Positions 9,338 to 17,919 of a DNA stretch of 17,919 nucleotides are shown here, piece by piece. A program made the position numbers and the translations under genes. Each line of letters begins with the position of its first letter. Position 1 is the first letter of the stretch. The notes below the pieces were generated by a model. It worked only from the letters and a program-made list of their open reading frames with translations, was not told the origin of the DNA and did not search any database. Origin of the DNA: Nephromyces sp. MM_2019 (lineage: Eukaryota; Apicomplexa; Aconoidasida; Nephromycida); the NCBI GenBank assembly GCA_015657535.1, contig JADHZB010001791.1, forward strand, positions 5,200 to 23,118, given 5' to 3'.

Positions 9338-10783
9338 CTACAATAAAGCCTGTTTAGCTTTTAATTCTTCAAATAATTTATAAAAAATTAATAATTGATC
9401 TTCTGTAGATAAACCGTGTAAATCAGAGAGTATACTGCTAGGTGTAGGGTGTATAGGATTATAATAAACAAAAGTAGAAATATAGAAATAAGTAAATACA
9501 CCCATTAATATTTGACAGTCAAATCGATCAGTTATACCACCATGGCCTGGTATAGAATCACCAAAATCTTTGATTTTGATAGCGCGTTTGAAAGCAGAGG
9601 CAAAGAAGCCTCCAAAGGGTGCACAGAATGCAGCAAATAAGCCAATAGATAATGAGTGTAAAACGATGGGTGTGAGTGTTATAGTTGATGTGTGTGTAAA
9701 GTGTTTTAAGAATATAGGTAATTCAAAAACAATGGGTAGGAAACTCTTATTTGGTATACAATCTAATTCCCACCACATAGAAAATGGTAGAAAATTTATG
9801 TGTTCTTGTGGGCATATCATTACCTTATATTTTTGTAAATGCCAAGTCAAAACAACTGAAGAAATAATGGTTACAACAGATGCTCCTATATAGCCCTCAA
9901 CAGTCTTGCGGGGTGATAATTTGATAAGTTGTGTGCGTCCAAAAAATAAACCAAATAGATAGGCAAATACATCATTGATTATAACGAGTGAAGTTGGCAA
10001 TATAAACCATATCATACCATGATATATATTGACTATATACATAAGTGATTGTAATACAACGTAAAAGAGTGTTAGTAGCATTATAGCTAATTGAGTAAAT
10101 TGATATCGAAGGGTGTATTGTCTTAGAGAAAGTATAAACCAAACCAAACCAAAAAATGCAAATAGGTATGTGCACAAGAAATGATAATTCAATAACGTTG
10201 TACCAATCACATCAAATCGTGGGTAATGTTTTACTAACCAAGGGAAACCTACAGCTGTAACAGTTACAGCAAACCAATACCATCTGAGGAAGAAATATTG
10301 TGAGAGTTTTAGATGATCTTCTCTCTTTCTCCTTAATGAGATAATCTCACGGTAGATAGCTATAATGAGGCCACACACAAGTAAACTACTGTACACATGA
10401 CCCGCAGAAATGATAATAAGGAATCCAAAAATAAGAATCAGTGTCCATAATGTTCGTGTTTTGAAGGCTGTAAACTTCGCATTGTATGGTTTGTTGATTT
10501 CTAACATTTGCTGACTCTTCTCTGATTCATACACAAGATTCTTTTGGACCTTGGGAGGTCGATTTTTACCCTTATTGTTACTTTTTTTTGATGAAGGTTT
10601 TGTTGTCATTTCATTTTCTGTGTCAAATAGACTTTCTGGGTCAAGATCTATATCTGTCTCCATCTCAAAGTCATCCTTAAACGAATGAGAATATTTGATT
10701 GGAGAATCAAATGTCATTGAAGATGAATTCCTTGTTTTGGTCAAACTCTCAGATCTGTTTGAGCTCTTACTTTTTCTATTCAT
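9338..10783 (-). CDS. CDS1: Phosphatidate cytidylyltransferase (CDP-diacylglycerol synthase), 481 aa
   Basis: The enzyme converts phosphatidic acid and CTP to CDP-diacylglycerol and pyrophosphate. This is the precursor of phosphatidylinositol and cardiolipin, made at the ER membrane. The family signature S-x-[hydrophobic]-K-R-x4-K-D-x-G-x2-[I]-P-x-HGG-x-x-DRFD is complete at residues 396-422. Upstream are IINDVFAY (268-275) and KLSPRKTVEG (288-297), which match the conserved INDxxAY and SPKKTWEG blocks of eukaryotic CDS proteins. Residues 1-108 are hydrophilic and Ser/Lys/Asp-rich (cytosolic). Hydrophobic segments follow at about 111-144, 168-183, 198-220, 230-252, 258-280, 299-313 and 370-395. 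The length (481) is close to the roughly 450-460 of animal enzymes. It is a single exon although its neighbours are multi-exon. The ATG at 10783 is the first in frame and is preceded by an A/C-rich sense-strand leader. The gene symbol denotes the family, not a proven one-to-one orthologue. Confidence 0.97.
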   Translation of the reverse strand: MNRKSKSSNRSESLTKTRNSSSMTFDSPIKYSHSFKDDFEMETDIDLDPESLFDTENEMTTKPSSKKSNNKGKNRPPKVQKNLVYESEKSQQMLEINKPYNAKFTAFKTRTLWTLILIFGFLIIISAGHVYSSLLVCGLIIAIYREIISLRRKREDHLKLSQYFFLRWYWFAVTVTAVGFPWLVKHYPRFDVIGTTLLNYHFLCTYLFAFFGLVWFILSLRQYTLRYQFTQLAIMLLTLFYVVLQSLMYIVNIYHGMIWFILPTSLVIINDVFAYLFGLFFGRTQLIKLSPRKTVEGYIGASVVTIISSVVLTWHLQKYKVMICPQEHINFLPFSMWWELDCIPNKSFLPIVFELPIFLKHFTHTSTITLTPIVLHSLSIGLFAAFCAPFGGFFASAFKRAIKIKDFGDSIPGHGGITDRFDCQILMGVFTYFYISTFVYYNPIHPTPSSILSDLHGLSTEDQLLIFYKLFEELKAKQALL

Positions 10784-11110
10784 TTTATATGATTTTTGTG
10801 TGTGTATAATCCCTTAAATATGCCAGGAGATTTAGGAGTAATAAAAGCAAATATGGTAGGTAGATTGTTGGAGGTAGGGTGTGGAGGTTTGCCGTGTTTG
10901 GATGGCGTAGTGTGAGTTTTTGAGTAGGAGATGTGTAGGGGTGTGAGGTGTCTAAGGGGTGTGATATAGTTAGATAGTGCGTTGTGTGGAGGGGGTGTTT
11001 GATGTGTAACGTGTGTTTAGTGTGTAACGTGTGTTTAGTGTGTGACGAGTGTTTGGTATGTAATATGTGTCTAATGTGTAAATTTTTAGGGGTGCCGTGT
11101 GTCTCGATTG
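10784..11110 (-). promoter_or_regulatory. A/C-rich (sense-strand) upstream tract of the cytidylyltransferase gene
   Basis: Read on the minus (sense) strand, this region is A/C-rich and G-poor. By hand count the plus strand has about 11 C in the 240 bases from 10861 to 11100. It ends immediately upstream of the ATG at 10783. The same style of tract precedes the vezatin-like gene on its own sense strand, suggesting a shared promoter or 5' leader type. Confidence 0.5.
11004..11075. repeat. 18-bp minisatellite, four copies, decaying
   Basis: Copies start at 11004, 11022, 11040 and 11058. The first two are identical (GTGTAACGTGTGTTTAGT), the third has three changes and the fourth is more diverged. 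The array is 220-290 bp upstream of the cytidylyltransferase start codon. Confidence 0.9.
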
Positions 11111-11259
11111 TGTGTATTTGGATGAATGAATGTATACTATTTTGAGAGCTAGTCTATTGGGTTCAGATGGGCTACTGTATAATCCAAATTTATTTCAAAG
11201 TTATCTTTGATTTTGATGTAGTTTTGATGTGTTTTGGATGTGTGTATATAATTTAAGTA

Positions 11260-12792
11260 TTAGCAAACTAGCGACTAAATAGAAGATCATATAATTGTTG
11301 AATAATGTATGTCAAATCAGATTGCTAAGATGTGTTTATATATGTTAATTTATTTCAAAGAGTTAATTTCTTTAAAAATAAATTCGTGGATATATAGCTA
11401 ATGTTTATCAAGACATTGTGAAATAATATCAGAAACATGAGTTATTGAGGAAATACGTAATCCTTTGACGTTATAAAATGTGTTTGATTTATCTTCAATT
11501 ATGTTGGTAAATTCAGTAAAAATTTTATGTGGCTATGTGAAAAGAGTATATATATATGAGTATACACATGAAGCAGCCCGCTTAAATTCAAATTGTGTCG
11601 GTTTCTAATTATACTATTTTGAAATTGGCTAGCTTATTTATTATCGTAGTAATCTAAACTAAAGCCAAAGCAATGACAATGTATTGCTTAGTCGTATTTA
11701 GAAGAACATGTTTATTATACTGGTTGTTGATTTATGTAATGTATGTGTAGATATATTTTAAGATGTCTAGTAGTGCATTTTATTTTGTTTTATTAACACC
11801 TGATTTAATATTTGATATTACTAATTCAATGTTAAGTTTGGAATAATAAAGGAGGACCTGGGAATGCAAAAATTATGTATTATATTTATGATATTGGGTT
11901 GAAAAGCTATGTTTAAGAATTGTGTATATAATATAAAAGGGTTTAGATGTGAAATATTTTGTTGAAGTATGTATGCACATTTTTAAAATAAGATCAAGAG
12001 CTTTAAGTATGTATAAAGCAATTAAGTTCCTTGGAATGAAGCAATTCTAATAATTGAGATGGATATATATTATATTGAAATATGATGTTGAGTAACCATC
12101 AAACTAGTATAAATAAATGGTAAAACTTTTACTTTATTCCATTATATTCCACAAGTAGAATTACTTATATTTTTATAAGTTTATTAATTCATTATTTAAG
12201 CTTGTTTATCTTTAAAAGTATCTAATTATGTTTTTCGTTATGATTTGGCTTGTGTTGTATAAGATAAAATTTGCAAATTATTGTTACATAACTATGATAT
12301 CTCACACTTTTAACTAACGCCTTATATAGAGTTAGCAATTGTATAACATAACTTGAGGTAAAATCTATGGTATACATGAAAATTTTTTGGATATCTATAC
12401 AAACCTGCTAATTTATTTATTATCACATACTTATAACGAACAATATAAGCTTAAATTATTTTTAAATTTTATTTAATAGCTAATAAGGAGTTGTGTAGCG
12501 ATTTGTAATGTACATAGCGCGAAATGTGTTTAAAAAATTTGGAGAATATATTTATAAATCAATAGGTTAAGAATCTATTAAAGTGATGATTAAGCCAAAA
12601 CATGAAGAAAAAAAACTGTAATTTATGAACACGTGCCCATAGCTGTATGGAAATCAGTATAGCAAAGCAACACGGAAGAAATGAGATTGATTTCCTTGGT
12701 GGGCATTTAATATTTTTAATTATGAAATTTGTAGTAATCCAAATCTTAGAAATTCTATTAAAAGTTTTCCAAAATAGAATTTCATTAAGTTT
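11260..12792. other. AT-rich spacer without CA/TG repeats, no gene seen
   Basis: About 1.5 kb is AT-rich with stops in all frames and no ACACAC or TGTGTG runs, unlike the DNA to the left. The right end should contain the 3' UTR of the minus-strand secreted-protein gene. I see no tRNA-like fold or coding exon, but short exons could be missed. Confidence 0.55.
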
Positions 12793-15530
12793 TTAGTTGA
12801 CCCCTCTTAAATTTCTCTGAAAAAGAATTATGACAAGCGTTACTGTTTACTAGCTAGAAATTTCTATTGTGATGAAACTATAATTAAGTTAAATGTATTG
12901 ATACAAAATCAAAGGCAAATATGTCAAAATATGCTTACTTCAGTTTCAAAAAAGAAATAGTCGGTGCTATTTCGAGTAAAATTGGCTGTTTGGTTATCTG
13001 TTTCATTTCTGTGAGGCCAGAAGAAGTCACCCTGAAAGAAACAAAAATTATTAAAGATTTATTTAATGCAGTGTTTCCTAACGAGAAAATCTGAATAAAT
13101 AAAGCTATTTACGAACAAAAACACTTACGAAATCGAAATCAAAGGTAGTTTCTACTGAGTTTTTGTTATTTTCTAAGATCTCGATTTGTTTGGATCGAGA
13201 TGCACCAGTGTCAATCAAGACATTTTCCTCCTTTACAGGTGGGCTGACTGCTTTATAAGACCTGTCGGTACCAGTAGATTCCTCTGTTTCGTCCTCATTT
13301 TCAGTCTAAATTTATAGTGGTGGAAAGGCAAAAAATTTTTAGCAACTCGTTTTGTGCTAAATAAAATTCAACTTATATATAATTCTATCTTAATATTATT
13401 AATATATAAATAATTGACACTTAATTGCAATACCATTTCGTCAGTAGTTTCTTCAAGTTTCTTTTTGGAATGTCCCTTGGATTTTCCATGACTTTTTCCG
13501 TGGCTTTTACCACGTTTTTTGCCTTTACCATGACTTTTTTTGCCTTTACTTTTGCCATATCCTTTGCCTTTACCATGACCTTTTGATTTTTCCTCTTCTT
13601 TGGTCTCTGATGATTCGTCTTCAGTTTCATCATCATCTTCGGTTTCTTCATCATCTTCCTCGGTTTCGTTTGTTTCGGGTTCTTCGGTAGCTTCCTGAGT
13701 TTCAGTTGCATCATTATTTTCGGTAGCCTTTTCAGTATCAGTGGTTTCCTGAGTCTCAGTAGCTGCCTGGGTAGTAGTAGTTTCCTGAGCTTCAGTAGAT
13801 TCAGGTGATTCTGTAGTTGCATTATCGTCATTGGTCTGAATTTATTTAATAAATAACTAATTAATTATCCAAATTAAATCGTCTTGTTTTTTAATGTATA
13901 TATTAAGCACGCATCTATACTAGCGAATTAGCATTCATTAAATATTATTATATTAAATTTATAATACCATTTCGTCAGTAGTTTCTTCAAGTTTCTTTTT
14001 GGAATGTCCCTTGGATTTTCCATGACTTTTTCCGTGGTTTTTACCATGTTTTTTCCCATGTTTTTTGCCTTTACCATGACTTTTTTTGCCTTTACTTTTG
14101 CCATATCCTTTGCCTTTACCATGACCTTTTGATTTTTCCTCTTCTTTGGTCTCTGATGATTCGTCTTCAGTTTCATCATCATCTTCGGTTTCTTCATCAT
14201 CTTCCTCGGTTTCGTTTGTTTCGGGTTCTTCGGTAGCTTCCTGAGTTTCAGTTGCATCATTATTTTCGGTAGCCTTTTCATCTTCAGTATTATCTGTGGC
14301 ATCCATTTCATTAGAGCTTGAATTTTCATCGAACATACTTGCTTCGTCTTGAGTACTTGTTTCTGCTGCTTCAGAAGTTGAGTTTTGCTTTGCTTGCATT
14401 GCGGTATTTGTAGCCATGTTCTCTCCAGTAACATCACTTGCCCCACTTGATGCTGTACTTGAATCGGCTTGAGTGACCGATGTCGTCTAAAATACGAAAA
14501 AATTATATTAATGTAAAAATAATTTATGATTATACAAATATTTATATGAAGTAAATTGACATTACTAATCTTACTTGAGTTGATGGTGACGTTGTAGTTT
14601 CATAGGTTGGAGAAGCACCAGTATAATAACCAAAGTTATAATAATAATTAAAACCAGTTCTTTTGGACTTTTGTGTTTCTTTCATGTTATCACTTTCTTC
14701 AAAATTTTCTCCTGCATCTTGGGAATCTGCAATATTTCAAAAAATTATTAGCTTTTACTTTAATTAGAAAAAAAAACTAATTTGTAAACTACATTCTTGT
14801 TTATTTCCTCTAAACTCTTGATCTTTGCCATTTGCATATATCTGTGTTTCAAATTTTATATGATTTAATTTGCAATCGTTTTTGAGTATGAAAGTAAGTT
14901 TAAAAGCTATTTTGGGTATTAAACTTTAATAACCTACCAAATCATCGTCTTTAGCAGTACTTTCGGAGAGAAATTGATTATTTTCTAGGTTTTGACTTTT
15001 GGAATCAGATTTGAAGACTTGATTAGCTACAACTTCCTATATAATTTAGACAATGAATATAAACTTCATACCAGAACTTTCAAATCTACAAAGTATATAA
15101 TCTATCGAATATGGATTATTCGACTCCTGAGATCTTTAGTAATTATTTTTAAAAGCAATTAACCATTACCTTCAATTAAATTACTGTCTAATAATTTGAT
15201 AAATAACTTTATATGTACTACAACTAGAATTTATAACGTTCATTTCAACAAGTTATAATATATATGCACCTTTTATTTTATTTAATTATTTTTAAGTTTA
15301 CAAAATCCTTAAATAATTTTAATTTAACTTATTAGTTAATATTACAATAAAATAGTTAACATTTCTACACACAAATACCATCAATTTGTAATGAACATTC
15401 ACTTCACTAGTTTAGTTAAGTGATTCGCAATTGAAATACTTTGGACTCATACCATTCTTTTAGAATCCCCTGAAGTTATTGATAACTTTGCAAGCAAAGT
15501 TAGAGTTAAATAAAAAAGAATCGACTTCAT
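12793..15530 (-). CDS. Secreted, cysteine-free acidic/basic repeat protein (nine-exon model, 530 aa), function unknown
   Basis: Exons in transcription order: 15530-15453, 15036-14938, 14841-14793, 14726-14575, 14486-13968, 13835-13434, 13305-13129, 13031-12939 and 12816-12793. All have GT..AG borders. All junctions are phase 0 except the exon 3/4 junction (phase 1), and the frame stays open to TAA at 12793-12795. Exon 1 encodes a signal peptide (MKSILFYLTLTLLAKLS). The mature protein is Ser/Thr/Glu/Asp/Lys-rich with no cysteine. A Tyr/Phe patch (FNYYYNFGYY) is near residues 101-110. Exons 5 and 6 each encode an acidic run (about 212-243 and 350-381) followed by a Lys/Gly/His run of GKGKGYGKSKG and HGK units (about 244-291 and 382-425). 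Exon 8 packs four N-glycosylation sequons (NET, NQT, NFT, NST) into 31 residues. I recognise no enzyme or binding domain. A matrix-like, disordered polyampholyte is an inference. The last 24-nt exon is the weakest part; without it the protein ends VSIF after exon 8. Confidence 0.78.
13429..13734 (-). repeat. Copy A of an exon duplication (306 bp)
   Basis: This block matches 13963-14280 with only two substitutions and one 12-bp deletion, by eye. It covers the 3' part of exon 6 of the secreted-protein gene and five bases past its splice donor. It encodes the acidic run, the Lys/Gly/His run and the LEETTDEM end. Confidence 0.95.
13963..14280 (-). repeat. Copy B of the exon duplication (318 bp)
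   Basis: Copy B covers the 3' part of exon 5 plus five intron bases. It differs from copy A by an extra 12 bp in the HGK-repeat region and two substitutions. Beyond the block, the introns and upstream exon parts of the two copies are different, so the match ends abruptly on both sides. Confidence 0.95.
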
Positions 15531-17160
15531 TTTAAAAATATGTTGGATCCCTTAAATTCTATTATTGGATTCAAACAACACGAATATTAAAAATTGATTA
15601 TGTTTATTTAGGTCTTATAAATTATTGTAATCAAACTTTATGCTTTATAATACTCTTTATATTACTCGAATATCTGTTTATGAAATATTAAGCTTGTGAA
15701 ATTTTATCCATATGAAATAAATTATGATTTTTAGTTTTCAAGAAATATGAGCCACCGATTTATTTTATGGATACTCACATGAAAGTGTGAGTCATTCTAA
15801 TAACTAAATTTAAAAATAATCAATGGTTTTTAGTTAACTAGGTCATTCCAAATACTTTTTTAATTATTTTTTCACTTAGTTGTGACTCATTTCTAACATA
15901 TATTATTAATCTAACTAGATAACTAGTTAGTTTTTAAAATCTTTAAAGTCAATAATATAAGTTATAAGAATTATAATAAACTTTTTAATTGCTACTATTC
16001 ATTATATGTTTATAAAAATAATTATGAGTGACTTGAACATGCTACGAAAATAAAAGTTTTTGATTTAATTTTTATTAAATCACCACCCAAAATTATTTAA
16101 GAACTTTCTAAAAGAATTATTTTTAGTTTATAATAATTAAACATGTTTTATTCGTTTATAATTAGCTAAAAAAAAAAGGATTATTATTGCCTCCTAACAG
16201 CACTTTATTACAAAATTCATTTTTATTTATATATAACTATAAAAAAGCTCATAGGAGAATAGATTTGGAGAACTTTGGAATAGAGTTTACTTTATCTTGT
16301 AGTCCAATATCTTAGTAAAATAAGCACTTTTCCCTCAAAAAAAGCCAAATTGTCATTTGTCATATATAACATAAATATTCACAATTTATTCAATTTCATA
16401 TTAAAATCACCTTATATAGTTAATAAATAAAGCGTAAGAGCAGGTATATATCCTAAAAGTTTCATATATAAATTTTACTATTTCAACTACTTGTTAGAAT
16501 TCAACTATAAGATTTCATTATTCTTAATATGAACTAACTCATGATCCTTTGATATGTATTTCATTTAAGCTCATTAGGAAAAATATGAAAGATCATAAGC
16601 ACGCTCATGTGATTGGTTTTAAAATTATTTAAATTAATTTCATTGCTACCATAAGGACCCCGTAGTTGGTAGTTTCTCTTTAAGAAATACGCATAAGTAA
16701 TAACTGAGTTAAGGATTGGAAAAAGAAGAAAAATTAATATATCTACAATACCTAATTTTAGCTAGAACTCTCAATGTTTATAAAAAGCTGTAATGTATGA
16801 ATAAGTAAAATTATAATAAACAAAACAATTTCGAAGCATATCTAAGCACGAAAATAGAAACTTGAGAAATTTTCAATCATAGAAGTTTTAAAATAAGTAG
16901 TAAACTAAAAGGCTAAAGTTTACAAAATCATTTTTTTATAGCTATGATGAACTCTCAAATTGCAGATTTGCCTTAAAATGCATTAGTTTAAGCATATTTT
17001 GAAGTTTTATTTGGAGATATATTAAAACATAAGCTACTATTTTAGGCATAAACATGTACAGGAGCTTAATCAACTTCTAACGTTTTAACTACAACATTTG
17101 TTTTAAATTTTCCAGCTACTATTTAAATTCAGTATGGATTTATTTACATTCCACTATGAA
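15531..17160. other. AT-rich spacer upstream of the secreted-protein gene, no gene seen
   Basis: About 1.6 kb of AT-rich sequence has stops in all frames. It should contain the promoter of the minus-strand gene starting at 15530. No A/C-rich leader is present, in contrast to the other genes. A short hairpin with a GAAA loop lies at 15773-15792. Confidence 0.55.
15773..15792. other. Short hairpin with GAAA loop
   Basis: ACTCACAT (15773-15780) pairs with GTGTGAGT (15785-15792), seven Watson-Crick pairs plus one T-G pair, around the tetraloop GAAA. It lies about 245 bp upstream of the secreted-protein ATG. Chance formation is quite possible. Confidence 0.3.
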
Positions 17161-17171
17161 GGGTTGGTAAC

Positions 17172-17480
17172 ACATGTGCCCACACGCACACACACACACA
17201 CGCCAAGATTTATGCAAACTTAAACTCACACTCACGCACTTGCACATGTATGGTCACCCACCTACAAAAAACACACAAAAACACATGCTAGCATACATAT
17301 TCCACATATACATGTACACGCTCACACACGCACACACACACATGTACATACAAACACACCCACTCACACACCCATACTCAAACAAACTCAACCACTCAAA
17401 CATGTCATAAAAACTATACTAACTCAAACACCAGGCCCGGCACACATACACGCACACCCTTCCCCCTTACACATATAATC
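17172..17480. repeat. A/C-rich, G-poor CA-repeat tract
   Basis: The tract begins abruptly after AT-rich DNA and contains CACACGCACACA runs and C-rich patches. Its style is the same as the upstream tracts of the vezatin-like and cytidylyltransferase genes. By analogy it may be the leader of a plus-strand gene beyond the window. The open frame at 17174-17410 is low-complexity His/Thr/Pro and is not a credible protein. Confidence 0.7.
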
Positions 17481-17919
17481 GTTTCAGAGTTAGAAAAATT
17501 ATATATATATGTTAGGTACATGACACTCTAGCTTACCCTCTAAACCATTCATACTGTATACTAAAAACGCTCCCCTACTCATCACTAGACTTATAAATAC
17601 GCCCAAGTAAAATCTTGTATGAAATTTACACAACTGACCTATTTCACATATTGCGATTTTCGATGAAACTGGCTTTGTTTGGGTTTGTTTTATTCATAAA
17701 ATATCTTTTACAAAGTCAATTTATTATTTAATCAAAAGGAGTATTTTTAAGGAATTTCACATTTACATAATTTGATATTATCACAAAGTACCAATACTTC
17801 TTCATTTCATACTTTTGAAATACGATTACATAATTTTGCCATGTGTTTCGACTATAAAAGTTTCATATGAAACTACTGTAAAGGAGGAGAATTCAAATAT
17901 ATATATATATATATATGTA
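17481..17919. other. AT-rich end of window, no gene seen
   Basis: There is no open frame of note in this stretch. A short TA run lies at about 17500-17509 and a longer one at 17898-17917. Confidence 0.6.

Noticed and set aside
9570..9893. Plus-strand open frame within the cytidylyltransferase gene
   Set aside because: It lies fully antisense to an intact, strongly recognised enzyme.
13421..14446. Met/Lys/Leu-rich minus-strand frames of 136 and 172 residues
   Set aside because: They are shifted frames of the acidic/basic repeat exons; the frame with phase-matched splice sites and a signal peptide is the better one.
15072..15126. Possible extra 55-nt exon between exons 1 and 2 of the secreted gene
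   Set aside because: It has an acceptor and a GTATGA donor but leaves phase 1, which would put a stop in exon 2.
17174..17410. 78-residue His/Thr/Pro open frame
   Set aside because: It is a CA-repeat translation only; no protein-like signal.
1..17919. Firm assignment to a piroplasm such as Theileria
   Set aside because: CA/TG-rich coding DNA is suggestive, but long repeat-filled introns and a vezatin-like gene do not fit well; I leave the organism open.

Overview
This is nuclear DNA from an AT-rich, intron-bearing eukaryote. It carries four protein-coding genes: two on the plus strand in the left half and two on the minus strand in the right half. Introns use GT..AG borders and are AT-rich, and much of the non-coding DNA consists of CA/TG and TA repeats. 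I cannot name the species. CA/TG-loaded coding sequence (runs of Thr-His and Cys-Val) would fit piroplasm-like parasites. The second gene, however, begins with a motif I recognise from vezatin, which points towards an opisthokont (animal or relative) lineage. Both readings are tentative.

Layout: (1) 1-2820 holds the 3' part of an eIF3a gene (plus strand, five exons in view), whose introns alternate between TG-rich and CA-rich sense strands. (2) 2821-5608 is gene-poor AT-rich spacer that becomes an A/C-rich, almost G-free tract just upstream of the next gene. (3) 5609-8827 is a predicted three-exon, 775-residue membrane protein of vezatin type (plus strand). (4) 8828-9337 is a short spacer between convergent genes. 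(5) 9338-10783 is an intact single-exon phosphatidate cytidylyltransferase (CDP-diacylglycerol synthase) on the minus strand. Its upstream flank is again A/C-rich on the sense strand and carries an 18-bp minisatellite. (6) About 11260-17160 is a compositionally different AT-rich block almost free of CA/TG repeats. It contains a gene that has to be assembled by hand: a nine-exon, 530-residue secreted protein on the minus strand (15530 to 12793) with a signal peptide, no cysteine, and two nearly identical exons that encode an acidic stretch followed by a Lys/Gly/His stretch. (7) 17170-17480 is another A/C-rich G-poor tract, followed by AT-rich sequence to the end.

The genes do not form a pathway: translation initiation, membrane/myosin adaptor, phospholipid synthesis, and an unrecognised secreted protein. 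The most unusual items are the secreted gene with its very recent internal exon duplication, the alternating complementary TG/CA introns in eIF3a, the shared A/C-rich leaders, and the sharp change of DNA style at about 11.2 and 17.16 kb. All exon models are hand-made from open frames, phase and splice signals, without transcript support.
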